64,000 nucleotides of DNA. Source: Thalassospira sp. ER-Se-21-Dark (GTDB lineage Bacteria; Pseudomonadota; Alphaproteobacteria; Rhodospirillales; Thalassospiraceae). A program made the translations under genes and the position numbers. Of this stretch, positions 1 through 8,722 are shown one piece after another. Location: the NCBI RefSeq assembly GCF_017922435.1, contig NZ_VDEZ01000002.1, positions 682,001-746,000 on the forward strand, written 5' to 3'. Numbering within the stretch: the first letter of the stretch is position 1; each line of letters begins with the position of its first letter. Under the pieces are notes generated by a model, which searched no databases, was not told the DNA's origin, and worked only from the letters and a program-made list of their open reading frames with translations.

Positions 1-748
1 TCTCAGCCACGTATTTCTGGCTTTCCAGAAGGATCTCCGGGCGAAGCTTCACGTTGCCGGGCTTGTAAACGCCGTGCACGTTGCCAAACGCCGCCGCGAC
101 CGAGAAGTGACCAAGCGGCGAGAGACGACGATAAGCTTCTTCGACTTCTTCCGGGCGGGTGTAAAGGCGCGGATCGATTTCCTCAACCGAGGTATCAAGC
201 TCATGACCGATACCGTCTTCTTCACCACCGGTGACGCCCAGTTCGATCTCAAGGCTCATCTCGATGGCGGACATCCGTTTCAGGAAGGTTTCGCAGGTCG
301 CGAGGTTGTCTTCAACGGATTCTTCGGACAGATCCAGCATGTGGGAGCTGTAAAGCGCCTTACCGGTTTCGGCATAGGCCTTTTCGCTCCATTTCAGCAT
401 TTCATCGACCCATGGCACAAACTTGCGGTTTGCGTGGTCGGTATGCATGACAACAGCAACACCGTAATGTTCAGCCAGAAGCTGTGCATGACGCGCAGCA
501 GATACAGCGCCAAGAACACGGGCCGCAGCAGCGTCCTTGATGCCCTTGCCGGCAAAGAACTGTGCACCACCATTCGAAAGCTGAATGATAATGTCAGATC
601 CGGCATTTGCTGCAGCCTCAAGGGCAGCGTTCATCGTGCTTGAAGACGTAATATTGACGGCGGGAAGGGCGTAACCGTCCTGCTTGCAGGCAGAAACGAG
701 TTCGCGATAGGCGGCACCGGTAACAACACCGGGTTTAACGGAAGGCAT
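1..748 (-). CDS. fba: Class II fructose-bisphosphate aldolase (3' end outside window)
   Basis: Zn-dependent aldolase of glycolysis and gluconeogenesis, cleaving fructose-1,6-bisphosphate to DHAP and glyceraldehyde-3-phosphate in the cytoplasm. About 249 residues are visible. Motifs match the E. coli FbaA (class IIA) type: SNGGAQFFAGKG, MHTDHANRK (metal-binding His and catalytic Asp), EIELGVTGGEEDG, and GNVHGVYKPGN near the window edge. Roughly the last 100 residues lie beyond position 1. The ATG at 746-748 has a strong GGAGGAG ribosome binding site a few bases upstream. It lies 156 bp downstream of nagA on the same strand and may share its transcript. Tagatose-bisphosphate aldolase is the main alternative, but the EEDG motif favours FbaA. 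Confidence 0.9.
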   Translation of the reverse strand, partial: MPSVKPGVVTGAAYRELVSACKQDGYALPAVNITSSSTMNAALEAAANAGSDIIIQLSNGGAQFFAGKGIKDAAAARVLGAVSAARHAQLLAEHYGVAVVMHTDHANRKFVPWVDEMLKWSEKAYAETGKALYSSHMLDLSEESVEDNLATCETFLKRMSAIEMSLEIELGVTGGEEDGIGHELDTSVEEIDPRLYTRPEEVEEAYRRLSPLGHFSVAAAFGNVHGVYKPGNVKLRPEILLESQKYVAE

Positions 749-904
749 GTGGGTACTCCTCCTGGGGGTCAGAGTAAAAACAGATCAGCAGCAAAATCAC
801 CTGAAGACCCTGCATACAAACTGTTACAGAGCCCAATGCATCTTCGAAATGCTGTCTCAGGTCAAGGCTTTCCGTCATAGACTTTCGGAAAATATTGCGT
901 TTGC

Positions 905-2053
905 TCAGGCGTAAATCTCTTGCACGCCCTTGATCCAGCTTCGCGTCACATTGAACTGATCATCAAACAAAATCATATCGGCCTGATATCCCGGTGCCAA
1001 GCGCCCCAGAACATGACCAAGTCCCAGGAACTCCGCTGGATAAAGCGACGCCATGCGAAGCGCTTCATCAAGTCCGATTTCCGCCATTTCCATGCAATTG
1101 CGCACAGCTGAAATCATATCCAGGTCCGAACCCGCCAACGTGCCATCCGCAAGCGCGCACCGCCCATCAACCGCGATGATTTCCTCATCACCCAGCTTAA
1201 ACCGTTTATCGGCGGCACCAACCGTTGGCATGGCGTCGGTGACCAACATTATCTTGCCCGCGGCCTTGGCGCGGACGGCGGTTTTGATCACTGCAGGATG
1301 GACGTGAAACCCATCCGCAATCAGGCCACACCATGTACGATCATCAGAAAGCGCCGCACCAACAACGCCCGGCTCCCGATGGGTCAGGGGGCTCATGGCA
1401 TTAAACAGATGCGTAAAGCCCTGCATGCCTTCATCGATTGCCGAAATGATATCGTCGTAGGTGGCCGCTGTGTGCCCGGCGCAAACACGAACATCGCGGG
1501 CAACGAGCTTTGTGATCACGCCTTTATCAAGCAGTTCCGGCGCAAGGGTGACCAAAGTACAGCCGTTGCGAAGCCGGGAGACGAGTTCTATTGCATCAGG
1601 CTCCATCGGCCTGATCTGGTCCGCTGGATGCACGCCACGGCGCTTGAGATTAAGATACGGTCCCTCAAGGTGAATGCCGACGACACCAGCAACACCGTTA
1701 TCCAGCGCGTCCTGAACGGCGGCAATCGCGGCCTCCATCTTGTCACGAGAATCGGTAATCAGGGTTGGCAGCATCGATGTCGTGCCAAACCGGCGATGCG
1801 CAGCGACCATGGTTTTAATGGTCTCAAGAACAGGCGCATCATTCAGCAAGACGCCGCCGCCACCATTGACCTGCACATCAATCAGACCGGGGGCGAGGGT
1901 TTGGCATCCACCGTCTACTGGCTTAATACCAGATGGTAGATCCTTATCCGCAACAACGGCGTCGATCTTGCCATCCGTGACCAAAACAGAATGCCCGGAC
2001 AGGAAGCGTGTTCCGTCAAAGAGTCGGGCATTTGATATGGCAAAATCGCTCAC
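905..2053 (-). CDS. nagA: N-acetylglucosamine-6-phosphate deacetylase
   Basis: Hydrolyses GlcNAc-6-phosphate to glucosamine-6-phosphate and acetate in amino sugar and peptidoglycan recycling. At 382 residues it has the normal family length. Visible motifs are APGLIDVQVNGGGG near residue 55, the metal ligand motif HLEGPYLN near 130, CAGHTAATYDD near 192, THLFNAMSPLTHREPG near 215 and VTDAMPTVGA near 270. The start is GTG (2051-2053), with GGAG 8 bases upstream. No deaminase (nagB) or NagC/NagR-type regulator lies beside it within the window. The class II aldolase follows downstream. Confidence 0.93.
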   Translation of the reverse strand: MSDFAISNARLFDGTRFLSGHSVLVTDGKIDAVVADKDLPSGIKPVDGGCQTLAPGLIDVQVNGGGGVLLNDAPVLETIKTMVAAHRRFGTTSMLPTLITDSRDKMEAAIAAVQDALDNGVAGVVGIHLEGPYLNLKRRGVHPADQIRPMEPDAIELVSRLRNGCTLVTLAPELLDKGVITKLVARDVRVCAGHTAATYDDIISAIDEGMQGFTHLFNAMSPLTHREPGVVGAALSDDRTWCGLIADGFHVHPAVIKTAVRAKAAGKIMLVTDAMPTVGAADKRFKLGDEEIIAVDGRCALADGTLAGSDLDMISAVRNCMEMAEIGLDEALRMASLYPAEFLGLGHVLGRLAPGYQADMILFDDQFNVTRSWIKGVQEIYA

Positions 2054-2216
2054 GCCTGGGTCTCCGATTACTGCGTATCCAAGTACGGTGGTCGCAGGAT
2101 CAACCCTGCGGTCGTGGACGGTTGGGCATCGTAATTGGATGATTTGATAGCGGCAACGACCTTAACGAACAATTGTGAAGAAGTCGTCTGCACCGCCCAT
2201 TTTCGCGGACAGGCGA

Positions 2217-2236
2217 AATATTCGAACACGAACATT
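2217..2236. promoter_or_regulatory. GlpR-like (DeoR family) operator
   Basis: The sequence AATATTCGAACACGAACATT is a near-perfect inverted repeat: AATATTCG against AATGTTCG, with a 4-bp centre. It fits the E. coli GlpR consensus WATGTTCG-N4-CGAACATW at all but one position. It lies 391 bp upstream of ugpB and 163 bp upstream of nagA. Control of the glycerol-3-phosphate transporter by a GlpR-type repressor is the natural reading. No DeoR-family regulator gene is in the window, so this remains an inference. Confidence 0.5.
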
Positions 2237-2430
2237 CCATACAACAAGGTTAACCATACACGTCGCGGGACGATCTTCATGTTTTGGTCGCAAAACTTTC
2301 ACTTGCTTGCAACACTTGGCATCTGCCGCTTCTCTCCATTTCACGGCACTTCTGCTACCTGATTGCCGGAACACAAGGCAAACACTGGATCTTTGATCCT
2401 TTCAAAACTGCGCCCGCGAGGAGCTTCATA

Positions 2431-2451
2431 GTGAACTTATTGGATGTTCAC
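2431..2451. promoter_or_regulatory. Inverted repeat GTGAAC-N9-GTTCAC, candidate operator
   Basis: A perfect 6-bp inverted repeat with a 9-bp spacer (21 bp overall, two helical turns) sits 176 bp upstream of ugpB. The arms resemble the GTTCG half-site of the upstream GlpR-like box but are not identical. The regulator is unknown. Confidence 0.35.
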
Positions 2452-2627
2452 TTGATCATTTATTGGCGAGTTTTGTGTCATTTCGCCGCCCATTCGCACA
2501 TCAAAAGTAAGTTTCCGAAAACTGTCACTTGAGCAAAACGGCCCTCAAGAACAAAACGAACGCCTAGCCGGTCGCCGAATTACGGGCGGCGTACCGTGCC
2601 AAGTTTTCAATAGGGAGTTACTTGACC

Positions 2628-3926
2628 ATGTTCCGCAAAACACTGATGGCTGCTGCTGCCGTGTTTGCCATTGGCAACACCGCACAGGCTGCAACCGAGA
2701 TCACCTGGTGGCATGCAATGGACGGCGCACTTGGCGACGTTGTCAACCAGATCACCGAAGACTTCAATGCAAGCCAGGATGAATACAAACTCGTATCCAT
2801 CAACAAGGGCGGCTACGAAGACACCATGACGGCCGGCATCGCAGCGTTCCGCGCGAAAAACCAGCCGAACATCATCCAGATCTTCGACGCAGGTGCTGCA
2901 ACCATCATCAACGCCAAAGGCGCTGTTAAGCCGGTTCAGGATTTGCTTGAAGCAAACAACGTCAATTTCGACATCAATGATTACATCCCGGGTGTTCGTT
3001 ACTTCTATGCCGATTCAGACGGCAAGATGATCGGCATGCCGTTCAACAGCTCGACCCCGCTTCTGTATTATAACAAAGAAGCGCTGGACAAAGCCGGTGT
3101 AGACGTTCCCAAAACCTGGCAGGAATTCGAAGCTGCTGCTCCGAAGCTCAAAGAAGCTGGTTACACCGCGCTTGCGCAGTCGCACAGCCCGTGGATCTTC
3201 TTCGAAAACTTCATGTCGCGTCACAACCTGCAGATGGCAACCGCCAATAACGGCTATGACAGCACCGACGTTGAAATCCTTTATAACAACGACGCTCTGA
3301 AAGATCACTGGCAGCACGTCAAGGATTGGAAAGACGCGGGTTACTATGGCTATTATGGCCGCGCATGGGGTGCGAACCAGGACGCATTCGTGCAGCAGCA
3401 GGTCGCAATGTGGATCGGTTCTTCCGGTTCGTTTGGTGGCCTTCGCAAGTCCGCACAGTTTGACTTTGGCGCATCGACCCTCCCGTATTGGGAAGGTACC
3501 GGCGATGCACCGAAATCGACCTTTATCGGTGGTGCAGCACTGTTCGCATTCTCCGGTCACGATGCCGCACAGGATGCCGGTGTTGCCGAATTCTTCAAAT
3601 TCCTGACCAAACCGGAAACCCAGTACTACTGGCACAAAGAAACCGGTTATGTCCCGATCACCAATGCTGCTTATGATCTGGCCAAAAAAGAAGGCTACTA
3701 CAACGAAAGCCCGGATGCCGAAGTCGGCATTACCCAGCTTTCCGAGGAAGGTGGCGAGTGGACCAAAGGTTATCGTCTTGGCTTCTATGTTCAGATCCGC
3801 GAAGTGATTTATCGTGAAGTCGACAAGATCATGAACGGCGAAGAAACCGTTGATGCTGCCTTTGCGACCATCGAAGAAGAAGCAAACGGCCTGCTGAAGC
3901 GCTTCAACGATACCTACTCGAACTAA
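2628..3926 (+). CDS. ugpB: sn-Glycerol-3-phosphate ABC transporter, periplasmic binding protein
   Basis: Periplasmic receptor of the UgpBAEC importer for glycerol-3-phosphate and glycerophosphodiesters. The protein starts with a Sec signal peptide (about residues 1-21, ending NTAQA). The mature N-terminus has ITWWHAMDGALG and later GIAAFRAKNQPNIIQIFDAGAATI, both close to E. coli UgpB (FWHSMEGELG; GIAAFRTGN). Length is 432 residues, as usual for the family. A TTG at 2622 is in frame, but AGGGAG (2612-2617) is 10 bases from the ATG at 2628 and only 4 from the TTG, so ATG is preferred. It is the first gene of the operon and is followed by a hairpin that probably keeps its expression above that of the permeases. 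Confidence 0.9.
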   Translation: MFRKTLMAAAAVFAIGNTAQAATEITWWHAMDGALGDVVNQITEDFNASQDEYKLVSINKGGYEDTMTAGIAAFRAKNQPNIIQIFDAGAATIINAKGAVKPVQDLLEANNVNFDINDYIPGVRYFYADSDGKMIGMPFNSSTPLLYYNKEALDKAGVDVPKTWQEFEAAAPKLKEAGYTALAQSHSPWIFFENFMSRHNLQMATANNGYDSTDVEILYNNDALKDHWQHVKDWKDAGYYGYYGRAWGANQDAFVQQQVAMWIGSSGSFGGLRKSAQFDFGASTLPYWEGTGDAPKSTFIGGAALFAFSGHDAAQDAGVAEFFKFLTKPETQYYWHKETGYVPITNAAYDLAKKEGYYNESPDAEVGITQLSEEGGEWTKGYRLGFYVQIREVIYREVDKIMNGEETVDAAFATIEEEANGLLKRFNDTYSN

Positions 3927-3943
3927 TCTGCTTTTCGCCAAAG

Positions 3944-3975
3944 CGGGGCGGCCGATGATTTGGCCGCCCTGTTTT
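3944..3975 (+). terminator. Intra-operon hairpin after ugpB
   Basis: GGGCGGCC and GGCCGCCC pair around an 8-base loop, followed by GTTTT. Placed between the binding-protein gene and the permease genes, it probably acts as a partial terminator or an mRNA 3' stabiliser, as is common in ABC importer operons. Confidence 0.6.
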
Positions 3976-4010
3976 GCATTTTCTGATTTTGCTCTGAGGT
4001 TGCGTTCCCG

Positions 4011-4889
4011 ATGAAGCGCGTACAATTTGAACACAGCGCGGTGCCATACCTGTTTATCGCACCCCAAATTCTGATTATTTGCATATTTTTCCTGTGGCCT
4101 GCGGTCCAGGCGCTGTACCAGTCCTTCCTGCTTGAAGACGCCTTTGGCATGTCTTCCCAGTTCGTCTGGTTCCGCAATTTTGAAGATGTGCTTTCAAGCA
4201 GCTCGTGGACACGATCTGCCATCTTTACCGTCGTATTTTCCGTTTTGGTCTCCGTGCTTTCGATCGCGATTTCACTGTTTCTCGCGGTTCGCGCCGACGA
4301 AGTAATCCGTGGGGCAAAATCCTATAAAACGCTTCTGATGTGGGGCTATGCCATTGCGCCGCCGGTGGCAGGCCTTCTTGGCATCATGATGTTCAACCCG
4401 CTAATGGGGGACCTCTATAAGGCCTTCAACAGTTTCGGGTTTGAGTTCAACCACATCGAAAACGCCAATGACGCGGCCTTCATCGTCATTCTGATTGCGG
4501 TCTGGAAACAGGTCAGTGTGAACTTCATCTTCTTCCTCTCAGGCCTTCAGGGAATTCCGAAGTCGGTTCAGGAAGCAGCGACCCTTGACTGCAAGAGTCC
4601 TGAGCGTCGCTTCTGGACCATCACATTCCCGCTATTGGCACCGACAACCTTCTTCCTGCTGGTGATCAACCTGACTTACGCCTTTTTCGAGACGTTCGGC
4701 ATTATCGATGTTTCGACCAAAGGTGCCCCGGGTGGTTCGACCGCGACCCTTGTCTACAAGGTGTATGTCGATGGCTTCCTTGGTGCGGATATGGGCGGCA
4801 GTGCTGCACAGTCAGTATTGCTGATGATCATGGTCAGTGTCCTGACCGTGTTCCAGTTCCGCTTCATCGAACGCAAAGTGCATTATTAA
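4011..4889 (+). CDS. ugpA: sn-Glycerol-3-phosphate ABC transporter permease
   Basis: Inner-membrane permease of 292 residues with six predicted helices (MalF/UgpA type). The cytoplasmic EAA loop reads EAATLDCKSPERRFWTITF (about residues 186-204), where the ATPase docks. The N-terminus PYLFIAPQILIICIFFLWP forms the first membrane helix. The ATG at 4011 is 84 bp after ugpB, and the following permease starts 13 bp downstream. It pairs with UgpE to form the channel. Confidence 0.9.
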   Translation: MKRVQFEHSAVPYLFIAPQILIICIFFLWPAVQALYQSFLLEDAFGMSSQFVWFRNFEDVLSSSSWTRSAIFTVVFSVLVSVLSIAISLFLAVRADEVIRGAKSYKTLLMWGYAIAPPVAGLLGIMMFNPLMGDLYKAFNSFGFEFNHIENANDAAFIVILIAVWKQVSVNFIFFLSGLQGIPKSVQEAATLDCKSPERRFWTITFPLLAPTTFFLLVINLTYAFFETFGIIDVSTKGAPGGSTATLVYKVYVDGFLGADMGGSAAQSVLLMIMVSVLTVFQFRFIERKVHY

Positions 4890-4902
4890 GGGGAACGTCA
4901 TC

Positions 4903-5757
4903 ATGTATCAGTCCAAATGGCGTATTTTTACGAACCACACCATTCTGGTGCTTGGCTCACTTTTCATGATCCTTCCGGTCTGGATCGCCTTTGCGTCATC
5001 AACTCACACCCGCGAGTATATCTTCCAGAATGGCCTGCAATTCTTGCCCGGCGGGGAGTTCTTCACCAATTACGGCGCGATCCTGTTTGATGCAGAGGCG
5101 ACAAAGGGCAGGGTGACTGCGCTTGAGATGCTGTTTAACAGCATGGTGCTTGGTCTTGGCTTTGCGATCGGAAAGGTCATCATTTCGATGATGGCGGCCT
5201 ATGCCATTGTCTATTTCCGCTTCAAGCTGGCTGTGCCGCTGTTCTGGATCATTTTCTCGACACTTCTGTTGCCGCTCGAAGTGCGCATCGTGCCGTCCTA
5301 TGAGGTCGTGGCAAACCTTGGCTTGCTCAACACCTATACCGGCCTGATCCTGCCGCTGATTGCGTCTGCCACAGGAACCTTCTTCTTCCGGCAGTTTTAC
5401 CGGTCAGTCCCGGACGAACTTCTTGAAGCAGCGAGGCTGGACGGGGCTGGGCCGATCCGGTTCTTCATCGACATTCTGGTTCCCCTGTCGGTGACCATGA
5501 TTGCTGCGATCTTCATCATCATGTTTGTGGTCGGCTGGAACCAGTACCTTTGGCCGCTCCTGATGACCACCGATGATCAGCTCTACACCATCGTGATCGG
5601 GATCAAGCAGGTCTACAATTCGCTCTATGAGGGCGGACAGATACCTCAGTTCCCCAAGGCATTCGCACTGACAATCATGGCATCTGTTCCGCCCGTAATG
5701 GTGGTGGTCATCTTCCAGCGCATGTTCGTCAAGGGGCTGGTTGAGACGGAAAAATAA
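4903..5757 (+). CDS. ugpE: sn-Glycerol-3-phosphate ABC transporter permease
   Basis: Second permease subunit (MalG/UgpE type), 284 residues, about six membrane helices. The EAA loop EAARLDGAGPIRFFIDILVP lies at about residues 177-196. The C-terminus ends FQRMFVKGLVETEK; the FVKGL segment is typical of MalG-family proteins, whose C-terminus reaches into the ATPase dimer. A ribosome binding site AAGGGGAA precedes the ATG at 4903. It lies between ugpA and ugpC in the usual order. Confidence 0.9.
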   Translation: MYQSKWRIFTNHTILVLGSLFMILPVWIAFASSTHTREYIFQNGLQFLPGGEFFTNYGAILFDAEATKGRVTALEMLFNSMVLGLGFAIGKVIISMMAAYAIVYFRFKLAVPLFWIIFSTLLLPLEVRIVPSYEVVANLGLLNTYTGLILPLIASATGTFFFRQFYRSVPDELLEAARLDGAGPIRFFIDILVPLSVTMIAAIFIIMFVVGWNQYLWPLLMTTDDQLYTIVIGIKQVYNSLYEGGQIPQFPKAFALTIMASVPPVMVVVIFQRMFVKGLVETEK

Positions 5758-5815
5758 CCCGGTCTTCCCTGATCCCTGCATTGAAAATAATTGATCCGAA
5801 TACAGGATAACCAAG

Positions 5816-6886
5816 ATGGCAACTGTTACGCTTAATCAGGCCCAGAAAACCTACCCGAACGGTTTCAAGGCCATTCACGGCATTGACCTTAAAATCGAGC
5901 ATGGCGAGTTCACGGTTCTTGTCGGGCCGTCTGGCTGTGGCAAATCGACATTGCTGCGCATGATCGCTGGTCTGGAAGGGATTTCGGATGGCGAAATCAT
6001 CATTGATGACAAGGTCGTCAACACCGTGGCCCCCGCAGATCGCGACATCGCCATGGTGTTCCAGAACTACGCGCTTTATCCGCACATGAACAACTACGAC
6101 AACATGGCCTATGGCCTGAAAAACCGCGGATACAGCAAGGCGGAAATTGATGCCAAGGTCCGCGAAGCCGCCCGCATTCTTCAGCTTGAAGATCACCTTG
6201 AACGCAAACCGCGCCAATTATCTGGCGGTCAGCGCCAGCGCGTCGCCATGGGCCGTGCGATCGTCCGCCAACCCAAAGTCTTCCTGTTTGACGAGCCGCT
6301 TTCAAACCTTGATGCCAAACTGCGTGTCGATATGCGCCTTGAAATCAAGAACCTGCAACAGCGTCTTGGCATCACGTCGGTCTATGTCACCCACGACCAG
6401 GTCGAAGCCATGACCCTTGCCGATCGTCTGATCGTCATGAATGGCGGCGTTGCGGAGCAGATCGGAACCCCGATTGATATCTACGAAAAGCCGGCCAGCC
6501 AGTTTGTCGCAGGTTTCATCGGCTCGCCCGCGATGAATTTCCTGAAGGGCAAAGTGTCTGATGACAAAAAACACGTCACAGTGGGGGACGGCGTGATGCT
6601 TGATCTTGATCACGACGTCGAGGCTGGCCGCGACGTCACGGTCGGTATTCGCCCCGAACATCTGGAACTTCTCAAAGACGGGGAAGGTCGGATTAATGCC
6701 GGTGTGCGCATGGTGGAGTCTCTTGGCGCAGAAACGCTGGCTTACCTCGATTTCGGGGCCAATGCCGACAATGTCACGTTGCGGTTGCAGGGAACGCACA
6801 CATTCGAAAAAGGCGAGAAATTAAGCCTTTCGGTTCCGGCTTCGAAAATCCATCTGTTTGATATCAAAAGCGGTCAGCGCATCTGA
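5816..6886 (+). CDS. ugpC: sn-Glycerol-3-phosphate ABC transporter ATPase
   Basis: ATP-hydrolysing subunit of the importer, cytoplasmic, 356 residues (typical). Walker A is GPSGCGKST near residue 38, the Q-loop is FQNYALYPH, the signature is LSGGQRQRVAMGRAI, Walker B is FLFDEPLSNLDAKL and the H-loop is VTHDQVEAMTLADR. A C-terminal TOBE/MalK-type domain follows from about residue 235. It is the last gene of the ugp operon, followed by a clear terminator. No glycerophosphodiesterase (ugpQ) follows. Confidence 0.92.
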   Translation: MATVTLNQAQKTYPNGFKAIHGIDLKIEHGEFTVLVGPSGCGKSTLLRMIAGLEGISDGEIIIDDKVVNTVAPADRDIAMVFQNYALYPHMNNYDNMAYGLKNRGYSKAEIDAKVREAARILQLEDHLERKPRQLSGGQRQRVAMGRAIVRQPKVFLFDEPLSNLDAKLRVDMRLEIKNLQQRLGITSVYVTHDQVEAMTLADRLIVMNGGVAEQIGTPIDIYEKPASQFVAGFIGSPAMNFLKGKVSDDKKHVTVGDGVMLDLDHDVEAGRDVTVGIRPEHLELLKDGEGRINAGVRMVESLGAETLAYLDFGANADNVTLRLQGTHTFEKGEKLSLSVPASKIHLFDIKSGQRI

Positions 6887-6907
6887 TTAAACCAGATCAG
6901 CTAACAT

Positions 6908-6952
6908 CGAACGCCTCTGACAAATTCAGACTGTCAGAGGCGTTTTTGTTTT
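6908..6952 (+). terminator. Rho-independent terminator after ugpC
   Basis: AACGCCTCTGAC and GTCAGAGGCGTT form a 12-bp stem around a short A/T-rich loop, followed by a T-rich tail (TTTTTGTTTT). Confidence 0.88.
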
Positions 6953-7030
6953 CGGATTGGGGCACTTTACCCTTGTCTCGCACATGGTGAACGGGGTAGT
7001 TCCTATGCGCGAAAGTTAAGGGAGTTTGAT

Positions 7031-7504
7031 GTGCAGACCGACCAGAAAAAGGCGCTTTACGAAGAAGCGCAAAAAGAGCTGATCAGCATCACTGAAGGCG
7101 AAACCAACGTGCCCGCCCTGATGGCGACCGTATCGTGCGTCTTATCGCAAAAGTTCGACTATTACTTCTGGACCGGCTTCTATAATGTTGATCCGGAAAA
7201 GGAAAATGAACTTGTCGTCGGGCCATATCAGGGCACGCTTGGCTGTCTTCGTATCCCGTTTGGTCGCGGTGTTTGTGGTGCAGCCGCATCAACCCGCGAA
7301 ACGCAGGTGGTCGCGGACGTTCACGCTTTTCCTGGTCATATCGCATGCGACAGCCGGACAAATTCCGAGATCGTCGTGCCGGTGATCAATGCGGATGGAC
7401 AGTTGATCGCCGTGCTTGACGTCGATAGTGTCGAGCACAATTCGTTCGATGAAACGGATCGCATTGCACTTGAAACTTTAATGCAGCGCATTTTTGCGCA
7501 ATGA
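7031..7504 (+). CDS. GAF-domain free methionine-(R)-sulfoxide reductase
   Basis: Probable fRMsr, which reduces free L-methionine-(R)-sulfoxide in the cytoplasm as part of oxidative repair. The whole 157-residue protein is one GAF domain of the YebR/fRMsr type. The conserved cysteines are visible in GTLGCLRIPFGRGVCGAAA and FPGHIACDS; the last is the expected catalytic cysteine. YYFWTGFYNV and ELVVGPYQG are also family hallmarks. The start is GTG at 7031, with AAGGGAG 6 to 7 bases upstream. It appears to be a single gene between the ugp terminator and ssb. Confidence 0.87.
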   Translation: MQTDQKKALYEEAQKELISITEGETNVPALMATVSCVLSQKFDYYFWTGFYNVDPEKENELVVGPYQGTLGCLRIPFGRGVCGAAASTRETQVVADVHAFPGHIACDSRTNSEIVVPVINADGQLIAVLDVDSVEHNSFDETDRIALETLMQRIFAQ

Positions 7505-7563
7505 TAACCCACAAGTCCCGACCAATCGGGACAGCGGACAACACAAACTTTGGAAGATAACCC

Positions 7564-8091
7564 ATGGCTGGCAGTGTCAATAAAGTCATTCTCGTCGGGA
7601 ACCTTGGCCGCGATCCTGAAATCCGGTTTACCCAGGCTGGCAAAAAGATCGCCAATTTCAGCATCGCAACCTCCGAACAGTGGCGTGACCGTCAGTCCGG
7701 TGAGCGCCGCGAGCGCACCGAATGGCATCGCATCGTTGTTTTCAACGAAGGCCTTGCTGATGTCGTTGAGCGCTTTGTGAAAAAAGGCAGCAAGCTTTAT
7801 ATCGAAGGCCAGCTCCGCACCCGCAAATGGCAGGGGCAGGATGGCAAAGACAACTACACCACTGAAGTTGTTCTTGAAGGCTTCAACTCCAACCTGACCA
7901 TGCTTGATAACCGCGGTGAAGGCGGCGGCATGGGTGGTGGTTCATCCTCTGGTGGTGGCTATGGCGGCGGCCAGGATAGTGGTGGCGGCTATGGCGGCGG
8001 TTCTGACGCTGGTTGGGGTAATGGTGGTTCTTCCGGTGGTGGATCCGCACCGGCTGGTGCCCCGGACCTCGATGACGAGATCCCGTTCTAA
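7564..8091 (+). CDS. ssb: Single-stranded DNA-binding protein
   Basis: Tetrameric SSB for replication, recombination and repair. The N-terminal OB fold spans about residues 1-110 (MAGSVNKVILVGNLGRDPE, WHRIVVF, YIEGQLRTRKW). It is followed by a glycine-rich linker with repeated GGGYGGGQ-like units, and the acidic tip DLDDEIPF, which recruits partner proteins. Length is 175 residues, typical for Alphaproteobacteria. The ATG at 7564 is preceded by GGAAGATAACCC. Its own terminator follows. Confidence 0.96.
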   Translation: MAGSVNKVILVGNLGRDPEIRFTQAGKKIANFSIATSEQWRDRQSGERRERTEWHRIVVFNEGLADVVERFVKKGSKLYIEGQLRTRKWQGQDGKDNYTTEVVLEGFNSNLTMLDNRGEGGGMGGGSSSGGGYGGGQDSGGGYGGGSDAGWGNGGSSGGGSAPAGAPDLDDEIPF

Positions 8092-8116
8092 GCAATCGCT
8101 TAATGATAGTGCTTTA

Positions 8117-8160
8117 GAATCCCTCCGAAACGCTGGTTGTTTTGGAGGGATTTGTTTTTG
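8117..8160 (+). terminator. Rho-independent terminator after ssb
   Basis: AATCCCTCC and GGAGGGATT pair around a loop of 17 bases, followed by a T-rich stretch TTTGTTTTTG. Confidence 0.85.
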
Positions 8161-8293
8161 TGAGGTTCTTCGTGCAACCATCCAGAAGCGTCTGTCACAA
8201 AATCACCTGAAGTTGGCCTACAAGACTATAAACAAGCGATACAATCTGATTTAAGAACGAGAATTCAGCCAATCGTGAAACAAGGAAGACCTG

Positions 8294-8722
8294 TTGACCG
8301 GTCCAATATTTGGAACCCCGCGTGTGGGGCAAAGCTATAACGTCCAGGACTGTGTCTATGCCGTGATCAAACGCGAAAACGGCGACGTTGCCGTTGCGCG
8401 CACCCCCAAGGGTATTGTTCTTCTTGGCGGCGGTGTTGAAAACGGTGAAAGCGAACAGGACGCGCTTTGTCGTGAGGCTTATGAAGAATCGGGTTATCGG
8501 GCGCGTATCATCTCGCGGCTCGGTTTTGCATCACAGTATGTCAATAACCCGACCAAGGATCGATACCGCCTTAAGCGCGCTACCTTTTTCCTGTGCGAAT
8601 TGACTGAAAAGCTTGGCCCGCCTGTGGATCAGGATCACGAACTGGTCTGGATGCCATACAAAGAAGCTCATGAGAGCTTACTTCGGCCATTTCATCAATG
8701 GGCACTGGAATTTGTGGGTTAA
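8294..8722 (+). CDS. NUDIX hydrolase
   Basis: Cytoplasmic pyrophosphohydrolase of unknown substrate, 142 residues. The Nudix box reads [24 protein letters not shown] in two overlapping halves, fitting GX5EX7REUXEEXGU with all the metal-binding glutamates. The start is TTG at 8294, with AAGGA 7 bases upstream; no better ATG exists before the conserved VQDCVYAVI strand. Its end overlaps the convergent ychJ by 4 bp. Nothing nearby hints at the substrate. Confidence 0.8.
   Translation: MTGPIFGTPRVGQSYNVQDCVYAVIKRENGDVAVARTPKGIVLLGGGVENGESEQDALCREAYEESGYRARIISRLGFASQYVNNPTKDRYRLKRATFFLCELTEKLGPPVDQDHELVWMPYKEAHESLLRPFHQWALEFVG

Larger units (their letters stand above)
2054..2627. promoter_or_regulatory. 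Long divergent intergenic region between nagA and ugpB
   Basis: This 574-bp stretch has no convincing gene. Short overlapping frames on both strands lack recognisable products. It holds the divergent control signals for nagA (left) and the ugp operon (right). It contains a GlpR-like operator at 2217-2236, a further half-site CGAACA near 2166, and an inverted repeat GTGAAC-N9-GTTCAC at 2431-2451. The ugpB ribosome binding site AGGGAG is at 2612-2617. I could not pick a confident -35/-10 pair. Confidence 0.6.

Noticed and set aside
2505-2535. Possible Pho box ahead of ugpB (CTGTCAC)
   Set aside because: Only one CTGTCA-type half-site is present; the second direct repeat at 11-bp spacing expected for PhoB is missing.
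7919-8060. Glycine-rich repeat DNA in ssb as a tandem repeat element
   Set aside because: It encodes the normal low-complexity linker of an SSB protein and stays in frame.
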